Shown piece by piece: positions 8,196 through 16,072 of a stretch of 64,000 nt of DNA. The notes below the pieces were generated by a model. It saw only the letters and a list, made by a program, of their open reading frames with translations, was not told the origin of the DNA and searched no databases. The translations under genes were made by a program, and so were the position numbers. Source of the stretch: Caballeronia concitans (GTDB lineage Bacteria; Pseudomonadota; Gammaproteobacteria; Burkholderiales; Burkholderiaceae); the NCBI RefSeq assembly GCF_001544615.1, contig NZ_FCNV02000002.1, forward strand, positions 310,001-374,000, written 5' to 3'. Numbering within the stretch: position 1 is the first letter of the stretch; every line of letters begins with the position of its first letter.

Positions 8196-9133
8196 TTCGT
8201 GTAGCTGCCGATGTTGTCCTTCGTCACCACCGTCACGCCCGTGTCGATGTCTTTCTCTTGCGTCTCCTTGCCCTGAATTTGCGCGACGAGATGCTGAACC
8301 GCGAGCGAGCCCATCGTCACCGGCCGCTGCACCATGATGCCCTGGATATAACCTTCCCTCAGACCCTTCAGCGTATCGGGCAGATCGTCGAAGGCCAGCA
8401 CTTCGAGCTTGCCTTTCATCGCGCCGAATTCCTTCGTATTGAGCACCTTCGCCACCGCCGGCCCGCCGACCTGACTCACGCCGAAGATGCCGTTGAGATT
8501 CGGATGCGCGCGCAGCGTCGTTTCCACGACCGACACGCCTCGCGCGAGATCGTCATCCGTGCCTTGCGTTTCGACTATCTTGATGCCCGGATACTTCGCC
8601 AGGCCCTTCTTGATGCCCGAGATGCGCTCGTTGAGGTTCACCGCGCCGAGCTGTCCGGTGATGATCGCCACTTCGCCCTTGCCGTTCAACGCGTGTCCCA
8701 TCGTGTCCGCCATCGTCTCGCCGGCCTGCACGTTGTTCGTGCCGATGTACATCGAACGCCCGCTGTTGGGCGAATCGGAATCGTAGGTCAGCACTTTCAC
8801 GCCGCTCTTGGCAGCGCGCTTCATCACGCTTTCGACCGACTTCGGCTCGTTCACCGAAATGGCAATGCCATCGACGTGACGCGAGATCAGATCCTCGATG
8901 ATCTGCACCTGTGTCGAGCCCTGCGTGTTCTGCGGCACGACCCACTGATACTTGACGCCCGCCTTGTCCGCGGCCGATTGCGCGCCCTTGTTGCAGTCGT
9001 CGAAGAACGGTACGGCCACCTTCGGTATGACGGCGACCGAGATGTCCTTGGCTTCCTTCGCGTTCGCGGCGTTGCCGAGCGCGGCGCACAGCGAAAGCGC
9101 CATGCTGGCGATGATCTTCGGCGTGTTTTTCAT
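8192..9133 (-). CDS. Sugar ABC importer periplasmic binding protein
   Basis: A 313-aa type 1 periplasmic binding protein with a Sec signal peptide (MKNTPKIIASMALSLCAALGNAANA). Two Rossmann-like lobes follow, with family motifs such as AISVNEPKSV and VLTYDSDSPNSGR. It belongs to the operon permease-binding protein-ATPase-racemase-like protein. The ligand cannot be told from sequence. The Asp/Glu-racemase-like and epimerase neighbours suggest a sugar acid or a modified sugar. Confidence 0.9.
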   Translation of the reverse strand: MKNTPKIIASMALSLCAALGNAANAKEAKDISVAVIPKVAVPFFDDCNKGAQSAADKAGVKYQWVVPQNTQGSTQVQIIEDLISRHVDGIAISVNEPKSVESVMKRAAKSGVKVLTYDSDSPNSGRSMYIGTNNVQAGETMADTMGHALNGKGEVAIITGQLGAVNLNERISGIKKGLAKYPGIKIVETQGTDDDLARGVSVVETTLRAHPNLNGIFGVSQVGGPAVAKVLNTKEFGAMKGKLEVLAFDDLPDTLKGLREGYIQGIMVQRPVTMGSLAVQHLVAQIQGKETQEKDIDTGVTVVTKDNIGSYTK

Positions 9134-9173
9134 GCTTCGTCTCCTCGTTGGAATAAACCGGAATCGACGGGAA

Positions 9174-10172
9174 TCAACGTCCCTTGCGGCGCACGCGCCA
9201 GATGTCGATGCTGACTGCGATCAGAATCACGCAGCCGGTAATGGCCTGCTGCGCATAGGTATCGATGTTGAGGAGCACCACGCCGTTCGTGATGATGCCC
9301 GCGAGCGCCGCGCCGATGATCGCGCCTTCCACGCTGCCCGCGCCGCCCGACAGGCTCGCACCGCCGATGGCCGCTGCCGCGATCACGTCCAGCTCCGCGC
9401 CGAAGCCCGACGCCGGCTCGGCCGAGACGAAGCGCGAGAACGCAATGACGCCCGCCATCGACGCGATGAATCCGGACAGCACGTAGACCGTGAACTTCAC
9501 GCGCGCGGTACGCACGCCCGAAAGCCGCGCGGCCACTTCGTTGCCGCCCGTCGCGTAGACATGACGGCCGAAGCGCGTCTGACGCATGACGACGGAGAAC
9601 ATCACGGTCATCGCCAACAGGATGACGACGGGAAACGGCACGAAGCCGATATAGCCCTGACCGATGAAGGTGAACGCATCGGACACGTCCGGCGTGACCG
9701 GCACGCCCTTGGTGATGATGTACATCAGCCCGCGGCCGATGGACAGCGTGCCGAGCGTCGCAATGAACGGCGGCAACTGTATCCACGTGATCATGAGGCC
9801 GTTGAAGGCACCCGCTATCACGCCCACCGCGAGCCCCGCCGGGACCGCGACGAGTGCGGACATGCCGTGTTGAAACGCGAGCGCCGTAACGAGCGACGAC
9901 AGGCCCATGACGGAGCCGACAGAAAGATCGATGCCGCCCGTGATGATGACGAGCATCATGCCGATGGACATCAGCGCCACGAGCGAGAACGAGCGGAACA
10001 CGCCCATCAGGTTGTTCGTGGTGAGGAAATACGGCGAGAAGAAGCTGATGAGAAGACCCACCAGCAGCAGCACGGACAGCACGTTCAATTCACGAATGCG
10101 CAGGCAGGCACGCAAGAATTCGAAGCTGCGTGACCCGTTGTTTGATGCCTTGTTCGACGATAGTGCGCTCAC
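9174..10172 (-). CDS. Sugar ABC importer permease (RbsC-type)
   Basis: A membrane subunit of about 332 aa with eight to ten hydrophobic segments and the RbsC signatures GGIDLSVGSVMGL, FIATLGTLSIGRG and GGASLSGGAGSVEG. I chose the GTG at 10172 because a clean GGAGG box sits 8 bases upstream; the in-frame ATG at 10220 would lie inside the predicted promoter. It is the first gene of the transport operon and is transcribed away from the epimerase gene across a region with two CRP-like sites. Confidence 0.9.
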   Translation of the reverse strand: MSALSSNKASNNGSRSFEFLRACLRIRELNVLSVLLLVGLLISFFSPYFLTTNNLMGVFRSFSLVALMSIGMMLVIITGGIDLSVGSVMGLSSLVTALAFQHGMSALVAVPAGLAVGVIAGAFNGLMITWIQLPPFIATLGTLSIGRGLMYIITKGVPVTPDVSDAFTFIGQGYIGFVPFPVVILLAMTVMFSVVMRQTRFGRHVYATGGNEVAARLSGVRTARVKFTVYVLSGFIASMAGVIAFSRFVSAEPASGFGAELDVIAAAAIGGASLSGGAGSVEGAIIGAALAGIITNGVVLLNIDTYAQQAITGCVILIAVSIDIWRVRRKGR

Positions 10173-10203
10173 CGGTCCGTCCTCCTGTTCAGGCTGGAAC
10201 CGA

Positions 10204-10332
10204 TGATAGGGGCGCGGCAAACGCGAAATCTGTGACGCGCGTCATAGTCGGGCATCGGGGTTGACCCGCAGTCGAAGGCGCACGCCGCTATGACGCGCGT
10301 CACAGAAATGAGATGCGAAGCGGGGCTACGAT
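10204..10332. promoter_or_regulatory. Divergent promoters with two inverted CRP-like sites (10229-10247 and 10288-10306)
   Basis: Two exact, mutually inverted 19-mers flank this region: TCTGTGACGCGCGTCATAG at 10229-10247 and its reverse complement at 10288-10306. Each has the core TGTGA-N6-TCAxA of CRP-family sites. For the permease, a minus-strand -10 TATCAT (10209-10204) puts the centre of the nearer box at about -41.5. For the epimerase, TACGAT (10327-10332) puts the other box at about -42. That is the geometry of class II CRP activation at both promoters. Confidence 0.6.
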
Positions 10333-10369
10333 GCACGCACACACTGTCGAACTCAAAAGGAGCCACAGC

Positions 10370-11263
10370 ATGACGAAGCGAGTGATTGTGACCGGCGGCA
10401 GCGGGCTGGCCGGCAAATGGGTGGTGGAAGATCTGGTCGCGCACGGCTACGAAGTGCTGAACGTGGACCGCGTGCCGATGGCGAAAGGCACCGCGCGAAC
10501 GCTCATTACCGACATCACCGATGCGGGGCAGGTCTTCAACGCGCTGGCCTCGAGCACGACGCCCCGCGAGTTCGACGACGACATCGAGCCGAAGCAGATC
10601 GACGCCATCGTGCATTTCGCGGCCATTCCGCGCATTCTCGTCACGACGGACAACGAGGTGTTCCGCATCAACGTGATGGGCACGTACAACATACTCGATG
10701 CGGCCTCGAAACTCGGCATTCGCAAGGTGATCGTCGCGTCGAGCGAGACGACGTATGGCGTGGTGTTCGCGCACCGCCATCGCGATCCCGTGTACTTTCC
10801 GCTCGATGAAGAATATCCCGTCGATCCGATGGACAGCTATGCCACGTCCAAGGTCATCAACGAGATCACGGCCAAGGCGTTTCATGCGCGCACGGGCGCG
10901 GACATTTACTGTTTCCGCATCGGCAACGTGCTCGATCCTGTCGATTACCAGAAATTCCCGACGTGGCTCGCGGACCCCGCGTTGAGAAAGCGCATTGCGT
11001 GGAGCTATATCGACGGTCGCGATCTCGCGACGGCGGCGCGCCTCGCCATCGAGAAAGACGGTCTGGGCTTTCAGGTGATGAACGTCGCCGCCGATGACGT
11101 GTCGTCCGACCTGCCCACGGCCGAGCTGCTGAAGCGGTTCTATCCGGACGTGCCGGTCAGGAAACAGTTGGGCGAATTCGAAACGCTGCTCAGCAATGAG
11201 AAGCTCAAGCGTTCGCTCGGCTGGGAGCAGGCGTACAAATGGCGCGAGCAAGTGGCGAAGTAA
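10370..11263 (+). CDS. NAD-dependent epimerase/dehydratase (extended SDR)
   Basis: A 297-aa extended short-chain dehydrogenase starting MTKRVIVTGGSGLAGKW, with the TGGSGLAG nucleotide-binding loop at 8-15. The SSETTYG serine region and the YATSK active-site Tyr/Lys are present. AAGGAG lies 7 bases before the ATG; an upstream in-frame ATG at 10313 overlaps the predicted promoter. It is divergent from the sugar importer and shares its CRP-like control region, so it should act on the imported compound, for example in sugar-acid oxidation or epimerisation. Related proteins include D-erythronate dehydrogenase and UDP-sugar epimerases. The exact reaction is unknown. Confidence 0.85.
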   Translation: MTKRVIVTGGSGLAGKWVVEDLVAHGYEVLNVDRVPMAKGTARTLITDITDAGQVFNALASSTTPREFDDDIEPKQIDAIVHFAAIPRILVTTDNEVFRINVMGTYNILDAASKLGIRKVIVASSETTYGVVFAHRHRDPVYFPLDEEYPVDPMDSYATSKVINEITAKAFHARTGADIYCFRIGNVLDPVDYQKFPTWLADPALRKRIAWSYIDGRDLATAARLAIEKDGLGFQVMNVAADDVSSDLPTAELLKRFYPDVPVRKQLGEFETLLSNEKLKRSLGWEQAYKWREQVAK

Positions 11264-11445
11264 CGCACGTGCCGCCGCCTGCCTGCTTGCAGCGCGGCGG
11301 ACAGAAAAGTATCGGCCCCGGTCGCTCCTTTCATTCGACGCTAAACCTTTGCGCGTGCCTGCCGTAAATCAGGCCAGAACATGCGCGCAATGGCGTGAAT
11401 AACCTCGCGCCGCTTCATCGCGGCGACCTTGGAAGGAGAAAGACC

Positions 11446-11553
11446 GTGAGTGGATTGGACTGGATGGTAGCGGGCGTTTATCTCGCCGCGCTCGTGAGCG
11501 GCACGCTGCTCATGAGCGTGCTCGCGCGGCGCAGCCTGAAACAAGGACACTAA
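11446..11553 (+). CDS. Putative 35-aa single-pass membrane protein
   Basis: A short frame starting at GTG with a strong GGAAGGAG box 7 bases upstream. The protein has one transmembrane segment (about residues 6-26, VAGVYLAALVSGTLLMSVLA) and a basic tail RRSLKQGH, so the C-terminus is probably cytoplasmic. It lies downstream of the epimerase gene, and its stop overlaps the end of the convergent thioesterase gene by a few bases. No family recognised. The ribosome-binding site and membrane-protein composition argue that it is real. Confidence 0.5.
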   Translation: MSGLDWMVAGVYLAALVSGTLLMSVLARRSLKQGH

Positions 11554-12017
11554 CCCGCACGACGCACCGGCAAGCCGATCACTCGACCCGCATGGCTTGC
11601 CTCCGTCGCTGCAATCGTCGCCTGCGCGGCGATGTTCGCAGCGATATCGTCGTCGAACGAAGCGGCTTTCGGCGCGCCGCTCGTGTCGATATGCATCAGC
11701 ATCTGTTCGCATGCGGATACGGCATCGCTACCCTCGCCTTCGAACATCTGCAGATACAGGTGGATGCGCTTAGCGTCCCGCGCGATGACGCGTGCATCGA
11801 CACGCACGGCCGCGCCTTCCTTCAACTCGCGCAAATAGCTGATATGCGCCTCCAGCGTGTACAGCGTGCGATGACGCGTGCGCCGCGCTGCATCGCCGAG
11901 ACCGATGGTGTCCATGAACGCATCGGTCGCGAGGCTGTAGATCAGCATGTAGTGCGCATCGCGCAAGTGGCCGTTGTAGTCGACCCATTCGGGCCTGACC
12001 GTGTCGCGGTAGATCAT
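11550..12017 (-). CDS. cdhB: Hot-dog thioesterase of the carnitine catabolic operon
   Basis: A 155-aa single hot-dog acyl-CoA thioesterase of the 4-hydroxybenzoyl-CoA type, with the motif VDYNGHLRDAHYM near residue 13. It is the last gene of the caiX-cdhC-cdhA-cdhB set. The Pseudomonas counterpart hydrolyses betainyl-CoA to glycine betaine after cleavage of dehydrocarnitine. Only 3 bases separate it from cdhA. The symbol follows the P. aeruginosa naming and rests on operon context plus fold. Confidence 0.8.
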   Translation of the reverse strand: MIYRDTVRPEWVDYNGHLRDAHYMLIYSLATDAFMDTIGLGDAARRTRHRTLYTLEAHISYLRELKEGAAVRVDARVIARDAKRIHLYLQMFEGEGSDAVSACEQMLMHIDTSGAPKAASFDDDIAANIAAQATIAATEASHAGRVIGLPVRRAG

Positions 12018-12020
12018 CGT

Positions 12021-12968
12021 TCAGTCCTCAATGCCGTGGCGCGCCTTTGCCTCAGCGATCGCCGCGATGACACTCGTGATGCAGTCGTCGCGATACCGTT
12101 CGAGATCCTTGATGCTACGCCCGTTCGTCTGCTTCGCGGTGCCATCCACGACGCGATCGATGAGTTCGTCGGTGAGCTTCGGCGCGACGAGTTTCGTCCA
12201 CGGCAATTCCAGCGCCGGCCCGAACTGCTGCATGAAGTGCCGCATGCCCGCTTCGCCGCCCGCAAGCGTATAGGTCAGGAACGTGCCCATGAACGACCAG
12301 CGAATGCCCGCGCCGTAGCGGATGGCGTCGTCGATCTCGCCGGTGGTCGCGACGCCCTCGTTCACGAGATGCAGCGCCTCGCGCCACAACGCTTCGAGCA
12401 ATCTGTCGGCGATGAACCCCGGCACTTCGGCACGCACGCGCAACGGCCGCATGCCGATGCTCGAATAGAACGTGATCGCATCATCGATCGACTCTTCCGA
12501 CGTATGCCCGCCGCCGAGCACTTCGACGAGCGGCAGCAGATAGACCGGATTGAACGGGTGTCCGACGATGCATCGCTCCGGGCGGACCGCGTTCGCATAG
12601 AAATCGCTCGGCAAAAGCCCCGACGTCGATGACGCGATGATGGCCTCGGGCTTCGCTGCGCGGCTCACGCGCTCATGCAGCGCGAGCTTGAGTTCCTCGC
12701 GCTCCGGCGCGCTTTCCTGAATGAAGTCCGCATCCGCGACGCATTCCTCGACTGTCGCGGCCACGCGCAGCCGTTCTTGTGATGCGCCCGGCGCCAGCCC
12801 CACGCGTTGCAGTGCAGGCCACGCATTCGCGACGTTCGCACGCACGATTGCTTCGGCGTCCGGCGACGGGTCCCACACGGTGACATCGAGACCATGCGCG
12901 AGCGCGCGAGAGACCCATCCGCTACCGATAACGCCCACGCCGAGCGCGGCGAATTGCTTAACTTGCAT
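12021..12968 (-). CDS. cdhA: L-carnitine dehydrogenase (3-hydroxyacyl-CoA dehydrogenase family)
   Basis: Oxidises L-carnitine to 3-dehydrocarnitine with NAD+. The protein is about 315 aa from the ATG at 12968 (MQVKQF), which is preceded by AGGAGAAAGGAC; the longer open frame runs into cdhC. The Rossmann motif GVGVIGSGW is near residue 10. The 3-hydroxyacyl-CoA dehydrogenase domain (about 5-185) carries the catalytic region [15 protein letters not shown], and a C-terminal helical dimerisation domain follows. It lies between cdhC and cdhB in the conserved carnitine order. Confidence 0.88.
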   Translation of the reverse strand: MQVKQFAALGVGVIGSGWVSRALAHGLDVTVWDPSPDAEAIVRANVANAWPALQRVGLAPGASQERLRVAATVEECVADADFIQESAPEREELKLALHERVSRAAKPEAIIASSTSGLLPSDFYANAVRPERCIVGHPFNPVYLLPLVEVLGGGHTSEESIDDAITFYSSIGMRPLRVRAEVPGFIADRLLEALWREALHLVNEGVATTGEIDDAIRYGAGIRWSFMGTFLTYTLAGGEAGMRHFMQQFGPALELPWTKLVAPKLTDELIDRVVDGTAKQTNGRSIKDLERYRDDCITSVIAAIAEAKARHGIED

Positions 12969-12987
12969 GTCCTTTCTCCTCTTGCTC

Positions 12988-13917
12988 TCAGGCGAATTGC
13001 TCGACTGCACGCTTTTCCAGCAGACGTTCGCCGCGCGGCGGCAAGCCGAGCTTCTTGCGTCCTTCGGCGGGCGTGAGCGCGCGGCCGCCCAGTCTTTCGA
13101 TGATCTCGATGGCGCGCTGAACCAGCGTTCCGTTGCTCGCGTGCACGCCGCGATCGAGCCACAGGTTGTCTTCGAGTCCCACGCGCACATGGCCGCCGAG
13201 GAGCATCGCCTGCGCGACCATCGGCATTTGCATCCGGCCTATACCGAAGCCCGCCCAATGCGCGCCGGGCGGCAGGTTGTCGACCATCGCCTTCATCGTG
13301 CCCGTGTCCGGCGGCGCACCCCACGGAATGCCCATGCAAAGTTGAAAGAGCGGCGGCGCATCGAGCAGGCCTTCTTTCAACAACTGATTCGCGAACCATA
13401 GATGGCCCGTGTCGAATATCTCCAGCTCGGGCTTGACGCCGAGTTCCTGGATGCGCTTCGCACCCGCGCGCAACTGCGCGGGCGTCGATACATAGATATA
13501 GTCGCCGTCGCCGAAATTGAGCGTGCCGCAATCGAGCGTGCAGATCTCGGGAAGCAAGTCTTCGACATGAGCAAGACGCGTGAGGCCCCCGACGAGATCC
13601 GTGCCCTTGCCGAAGCGCATCGGCTCTTCGCCTGCGCCGATCTCCAGATCGCCGCCCATGCCGGCCGTCAGATTGATGATGACATCGACATCCGACGAGC
13701 GAATGCGATCGACCACTTCGCGGTAAAGCGCGGGATCGCGGCTGCCGCGTCCGGTGCGCGGGTCGCGCACATGACAATGCGCGACGGTCGCGCCCGCACG
13801 CGCCGCTTCGATCGCAGCATCCGCGATCTGCTTCGGCGTGACGGGAATCGCGGGATGGCGGGAGGTGGTATCGCCCGCGCCGGTGACAGCACAGGTCACG
13901 ATGACGTCGTAGTTCAT
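12988..13917 (-). CDS. cdhC: 3-dehydrocarnitine cleavage enzyme (BKACE family)
   Basis: A 309-aa beta-keto acid cleavage enzyme. Members use acetyl-CoA to split a beta-keto acid into acetoacetate and an acyl-CoA; for dehydrocarnitine the products are acetoacetate and betainyl-CoA. Zinc-binding His47 and His49 lie in HCHVRDP. The conserved ITCAVTGAG-like N-terminus and the VGLEDNLW segment near the C-terminus carry further active-site residues. Its neighbours caiX, cdhA and cdhB fix the likely substrate. Confidence 0.88.
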   Translation of the reverse strand: MNYDVIVTCAVTGAGDTTSRHPAIPVTPKQIADAAIEAARAGATVAHCHVRDPRTGRGSRDPALYREVVDRIRSSDVDVIINLTAGMGGDLEIGAGEEPMRFGKGTDLVGGLTRLAHVEDLLPEICTLDCGTLNFGDGDYIYVSTPAQLRAGAKRIQELGVKPELEIFDTGHLWFANQLLKEGLLDAPPLFQLCMGIPWGAPPDTGTMKAMVDNLPPGAHWAGFGIGRMQMPMVAQAMLLGGHVRVGLEDNLWLDRGVHASNGTLVQRAIEIIERLGGRALTPAEGRKKLGLPPRGERLLEKRAVEQFA

Positions 13918-13978
13918 GATTTGATTTGGATAGCTAATCGTTTGTGAAAGCCGGTGAACATGTCACCGGTCCGGCCAT

Positions 13979-14917
13979 TCAGAGTCCGAGATACTGCTTG
14001 ACGGCGGGCAGGCCGTCCTTTCCATCGACGGTCTTCACGCCGGCAAGCCATGAATCGAGCAATTGCGGATTGCTCTTCAGATAAGCCTTCGCGGCTTCGG
14101 CCGGACGCTCCTTGCTCATCACCGGCTGCATGAGGCGGTTCTCGAGGTCGGTCGTGAAGTGCAGGTTTCTGACCAGCTTGCCCGCATTCGGGCAGCGCGT
14201 GAGAAAGTCCGAGTTCGTCAGCGTGTAGACGCGCGCTTCGCCATAGTTGGGACCGAATACGTCGTCGCCGCCGGACAGATAGTTGATCTTCATCTGGATG
14301 TTCATCGGATGCGGCTCCCACGCGAGGAACACCACAGGCTTCTTCTCGCGAATCGCGCGCTCGACCGTCACCAGCATGCCCGCCTCGCTCGACTGCACCA
14401 GCTTGAAACCGCCGAGGCCGAACTGATTCGTGTCGATCATCTTCTGGATCTTGGCGTTGGCGCTGCTGCCCGGCTCGATGCCGTAGATCGTGCCGCCGAG
14501 TTCGTCCCTGTGCTTGGCGATGTCCGCGAAGGTCTTGATGCCGGCGTCGTATGCATAGCCCGGCACGGCGAGCGTCGCCTTCGCGCCCGAAAGGTTCGGC
14601 GGCTCGATCTTGTCGATGGTCTTCGCATCGAGGAACGGCTGCACCGCCTTTTCCTGCACTGGCCACCAGTAGCCGAGCGAGACATCGATCTGCTTGCTCT
14701 TCAGGCCCGCCAGCGAAATGGGCACCGACGCCACCGTCGTGCGTGGCGTATACCCGAGGCCTTCGAAGAGGACGGACGCGAGCGCGGTCGTCGAGGTGAT
14801 GTCGGTCCAGCCGATATCGACGAAACGCACGGTGCGGCAGGATGCGTCATCGTCGGCGTAAGCGACGTTGGCCGCGCAGAGCGATGCAACGAAAATCGAG
14901 AGCAGGCGAAGTTTCAT
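13979..14917 (-). CDS. caiX: Carnitine-binding periplasmic protein (CaiX/ChoX type)
   Basis: A 312-aa quaternary-amine binding protein of the ChoX/OpuAC family with a Sec signal peptide cut after about residue 22 (VAYA-DDD). Typical motifs are DIGWTDITSTTALA near the start and AWEPHPMN; the aromatic residues of such segments form the trimethylammonium cage in the family. It leads the carnitine operon and is divergent from cdhR. No permease or ATPase gene is adjacent, so it must share a transporter encoded elsewhere. A paralogue follows betA at 21341. Confidence 0.87.
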   Translation of the reverse strand: MKLRLLSIFVASLCAANVAYADDDASCRTVRFVDIGWTDITSTTALASVLFEGLGYTPRTTVASVPISLAGLKSKQIDVSLGYWWPVQEKAVQPFLDAKTIDKIEPPNLSGAKATLAVPGYAYDAGIKTFADIAKHRDELGGTIYGIEPGSSANAKIQKMIDTNQFGLGGFKLVQSSEAGMLVTVERAIREKKPVVFLAWEPHPMNIQMKINYLSGGDDVFGPNYGEARVYTLTNSDFLTRCPNAGKLVRNLHFTTDLENRLMQPVMSKERPAEAAKAYLKSNPQLLDSWLAGVKTVDGKDGLPAVKQYLGL

Positions 14918-14979
14918 GGTGGGGTGACCGTCGAAAGAACGTGAGTAGAAAGTACCGCCGCATTAAAACACCTGAACGA

Positions 14980-15042
14980 CCGATTGCGACTGCGAGTTGC
15001 CTGCCAGCGACGTCAGGGTTTTCAGGGGCATGCCCGATTGCG
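14980..15042. promoter_or_regulatory. Control region between caiX and cdhR: direct repeats and a palindrome
   Basis: The 9-mer CCGATTGCG occurs twice in the same orientation, at 14980-14988 and 15034-15042. They are 54 bases apart, about five helical turns. A perfect palindrome GGGCATGCCC lies at 15026-15035. AraC-type regulators such as CdhR often bind direct repeats, so this is a candidate CdhR region. The assignment is by position only. Confidence 0.3.
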
Positions 15043-15097
15043 CACTGTTTTTGCGCTTGCTACCGTCGAGTATCGCCGCCTGGTGCCCATTCCTTCG

Positions 15098-16069
15098 ATG
15101 CCCGTTCCTCAAGACTTCCACTTTCTCGTTCTGCCCCAGTTCTCGTCGATCGGCTTCATGTCGGCCATCGAGCCTTTGCGCGTCGCCAATCGCTTCCGGG
15201 GCGAGCTTTATCGCTGGCACATTCTGTCGGTCGATGGCGGGCCGGTCGTCGCGAGCAACGGCATTTCGCTGAACGCGGACTGCTCGATCGACGATGCAGC
15301 CGATGCGCGCACGGTCATCGTCGTGTCGGGATTCGAGCCGTTCGCACGGTACACGCGGGGCATCGGCGAGTGGTTGCGCCGGCTGGATCGCGCGGGCGCG
15401 ACGCTCGGCGGCATCGACACGGGCAGCTTCATTCTCGCCGAGGCGGGTCTGCTCGCAGGCAAGCGCGCGACCTTGCACTGGGAGGCGCTGGCTGCGTTCT
15501 CGGAGCGGTATCCGTCGATCGAAACGAGTCAGGAGCTGTTCGAGATCGACGCGCGGCGCATCACGTGTGCGGGCGGCACGGCGTCCATCGACATGATGCT
15601 GGATATCATCGCGCGCGATCACGGCGCGGAGCTTGCCGCGCAGGTGTCGGAGCAGTTCGTGCTCGGGCGCATCCGTCAGCGCAGCGACCATCAGCGCATG
15701 AAGATCGCGGCACGTTATGGCATCCACAATCGCAAGCTCATTCAGGTCATCGGCGTGATGGAGCAGCACATGGAAGAGCCGCTGGCGCCGGATGCGCTTG
15801 CCGAATCGATCGGTGTCACGCGGCGTCAGCTCGAACGATTATTCTGCTCGGCGCTGAAGGACACGCCGACGCATTTCTATCTGGGCTTGCGGCTCACGCG
15901 CGCGCGCGAACTGCTTCAGCAAACCGACATGTCCATTCTTGCGGTCTGTGTCGCGTGCGGCTTCGAATCGCCATCGCACTTTTCGCGGACGTATCGCGCG
16001 CGCTTCAATGCGAGTCCGCGGCAGGACCGCAGCGCATTGCGCGCCGTGGTCACCGCGCGGGCTGCGTGA
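15098..16069 (+). CDS. cdhR: AraC-family carnitine regulator with DJ-1/PfpI-like sensor domain
   Basis: An activator of about 323 aa. The N-terminal class I glutamine-amidotransferase-like domain (about 5-185) is non-enzymatic in this family. The C-terminal AraC DNA-binding domain has two helix-turn-helices, LAESIGVTRRQLERLF and ILAVCVACGFESPSHFSR. I chose the ATG at 15098 (MPVPQDFHFLVLPQF), which fits family N-termini, although the ribosome-binding site is poor and a GTG at 15083 is possible. It is divergent from the carnitine operon, as cdhR is in Pseudomonas. Confidence 0.85.
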   Translation: MPVPQDFHFLVLPQFSSIGFMSAIEPLRVANRFRGELYRWHILSVDGGPVVASNGISLNADCSIDDAADARTVIVVSGFEPFARYTRGIGEWLRRLDRAGATLGGIDTGSFILAEAGLLAGKRATLHWEALAAFSERYPSIETSQELFEIDARRITCAGGTASIDMMLDIIARDHGAELAAQVSEQFVLGRIRQRSDHQRMKIAARYGIHNRKLIQVIGVMEQHMEEPLAPDALAESIGVTRRQLERLFCSALKDTPTHFYLGLRLTRARELLQQTDMSILAVCVACGFESPSHFSRTYRARFNASPRQDRSALRAVVTARAA

Positions 16070-16072
16070 ACA

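Noticed and set aside
8168-9214. Frame of 348 codons antisense to the importer binding protein
   Set aside because: Composition typical of antisense frames in GC-rich DNA. The opposite strand has signal peptide and family motifs.
11281-11330. Terminator after the epimerase gene (CCGCCGC...GCGGCGG hairpin)
   Set aside because: A stem can be drawn, but the loop is large and no T-run follows; not enough to call it.
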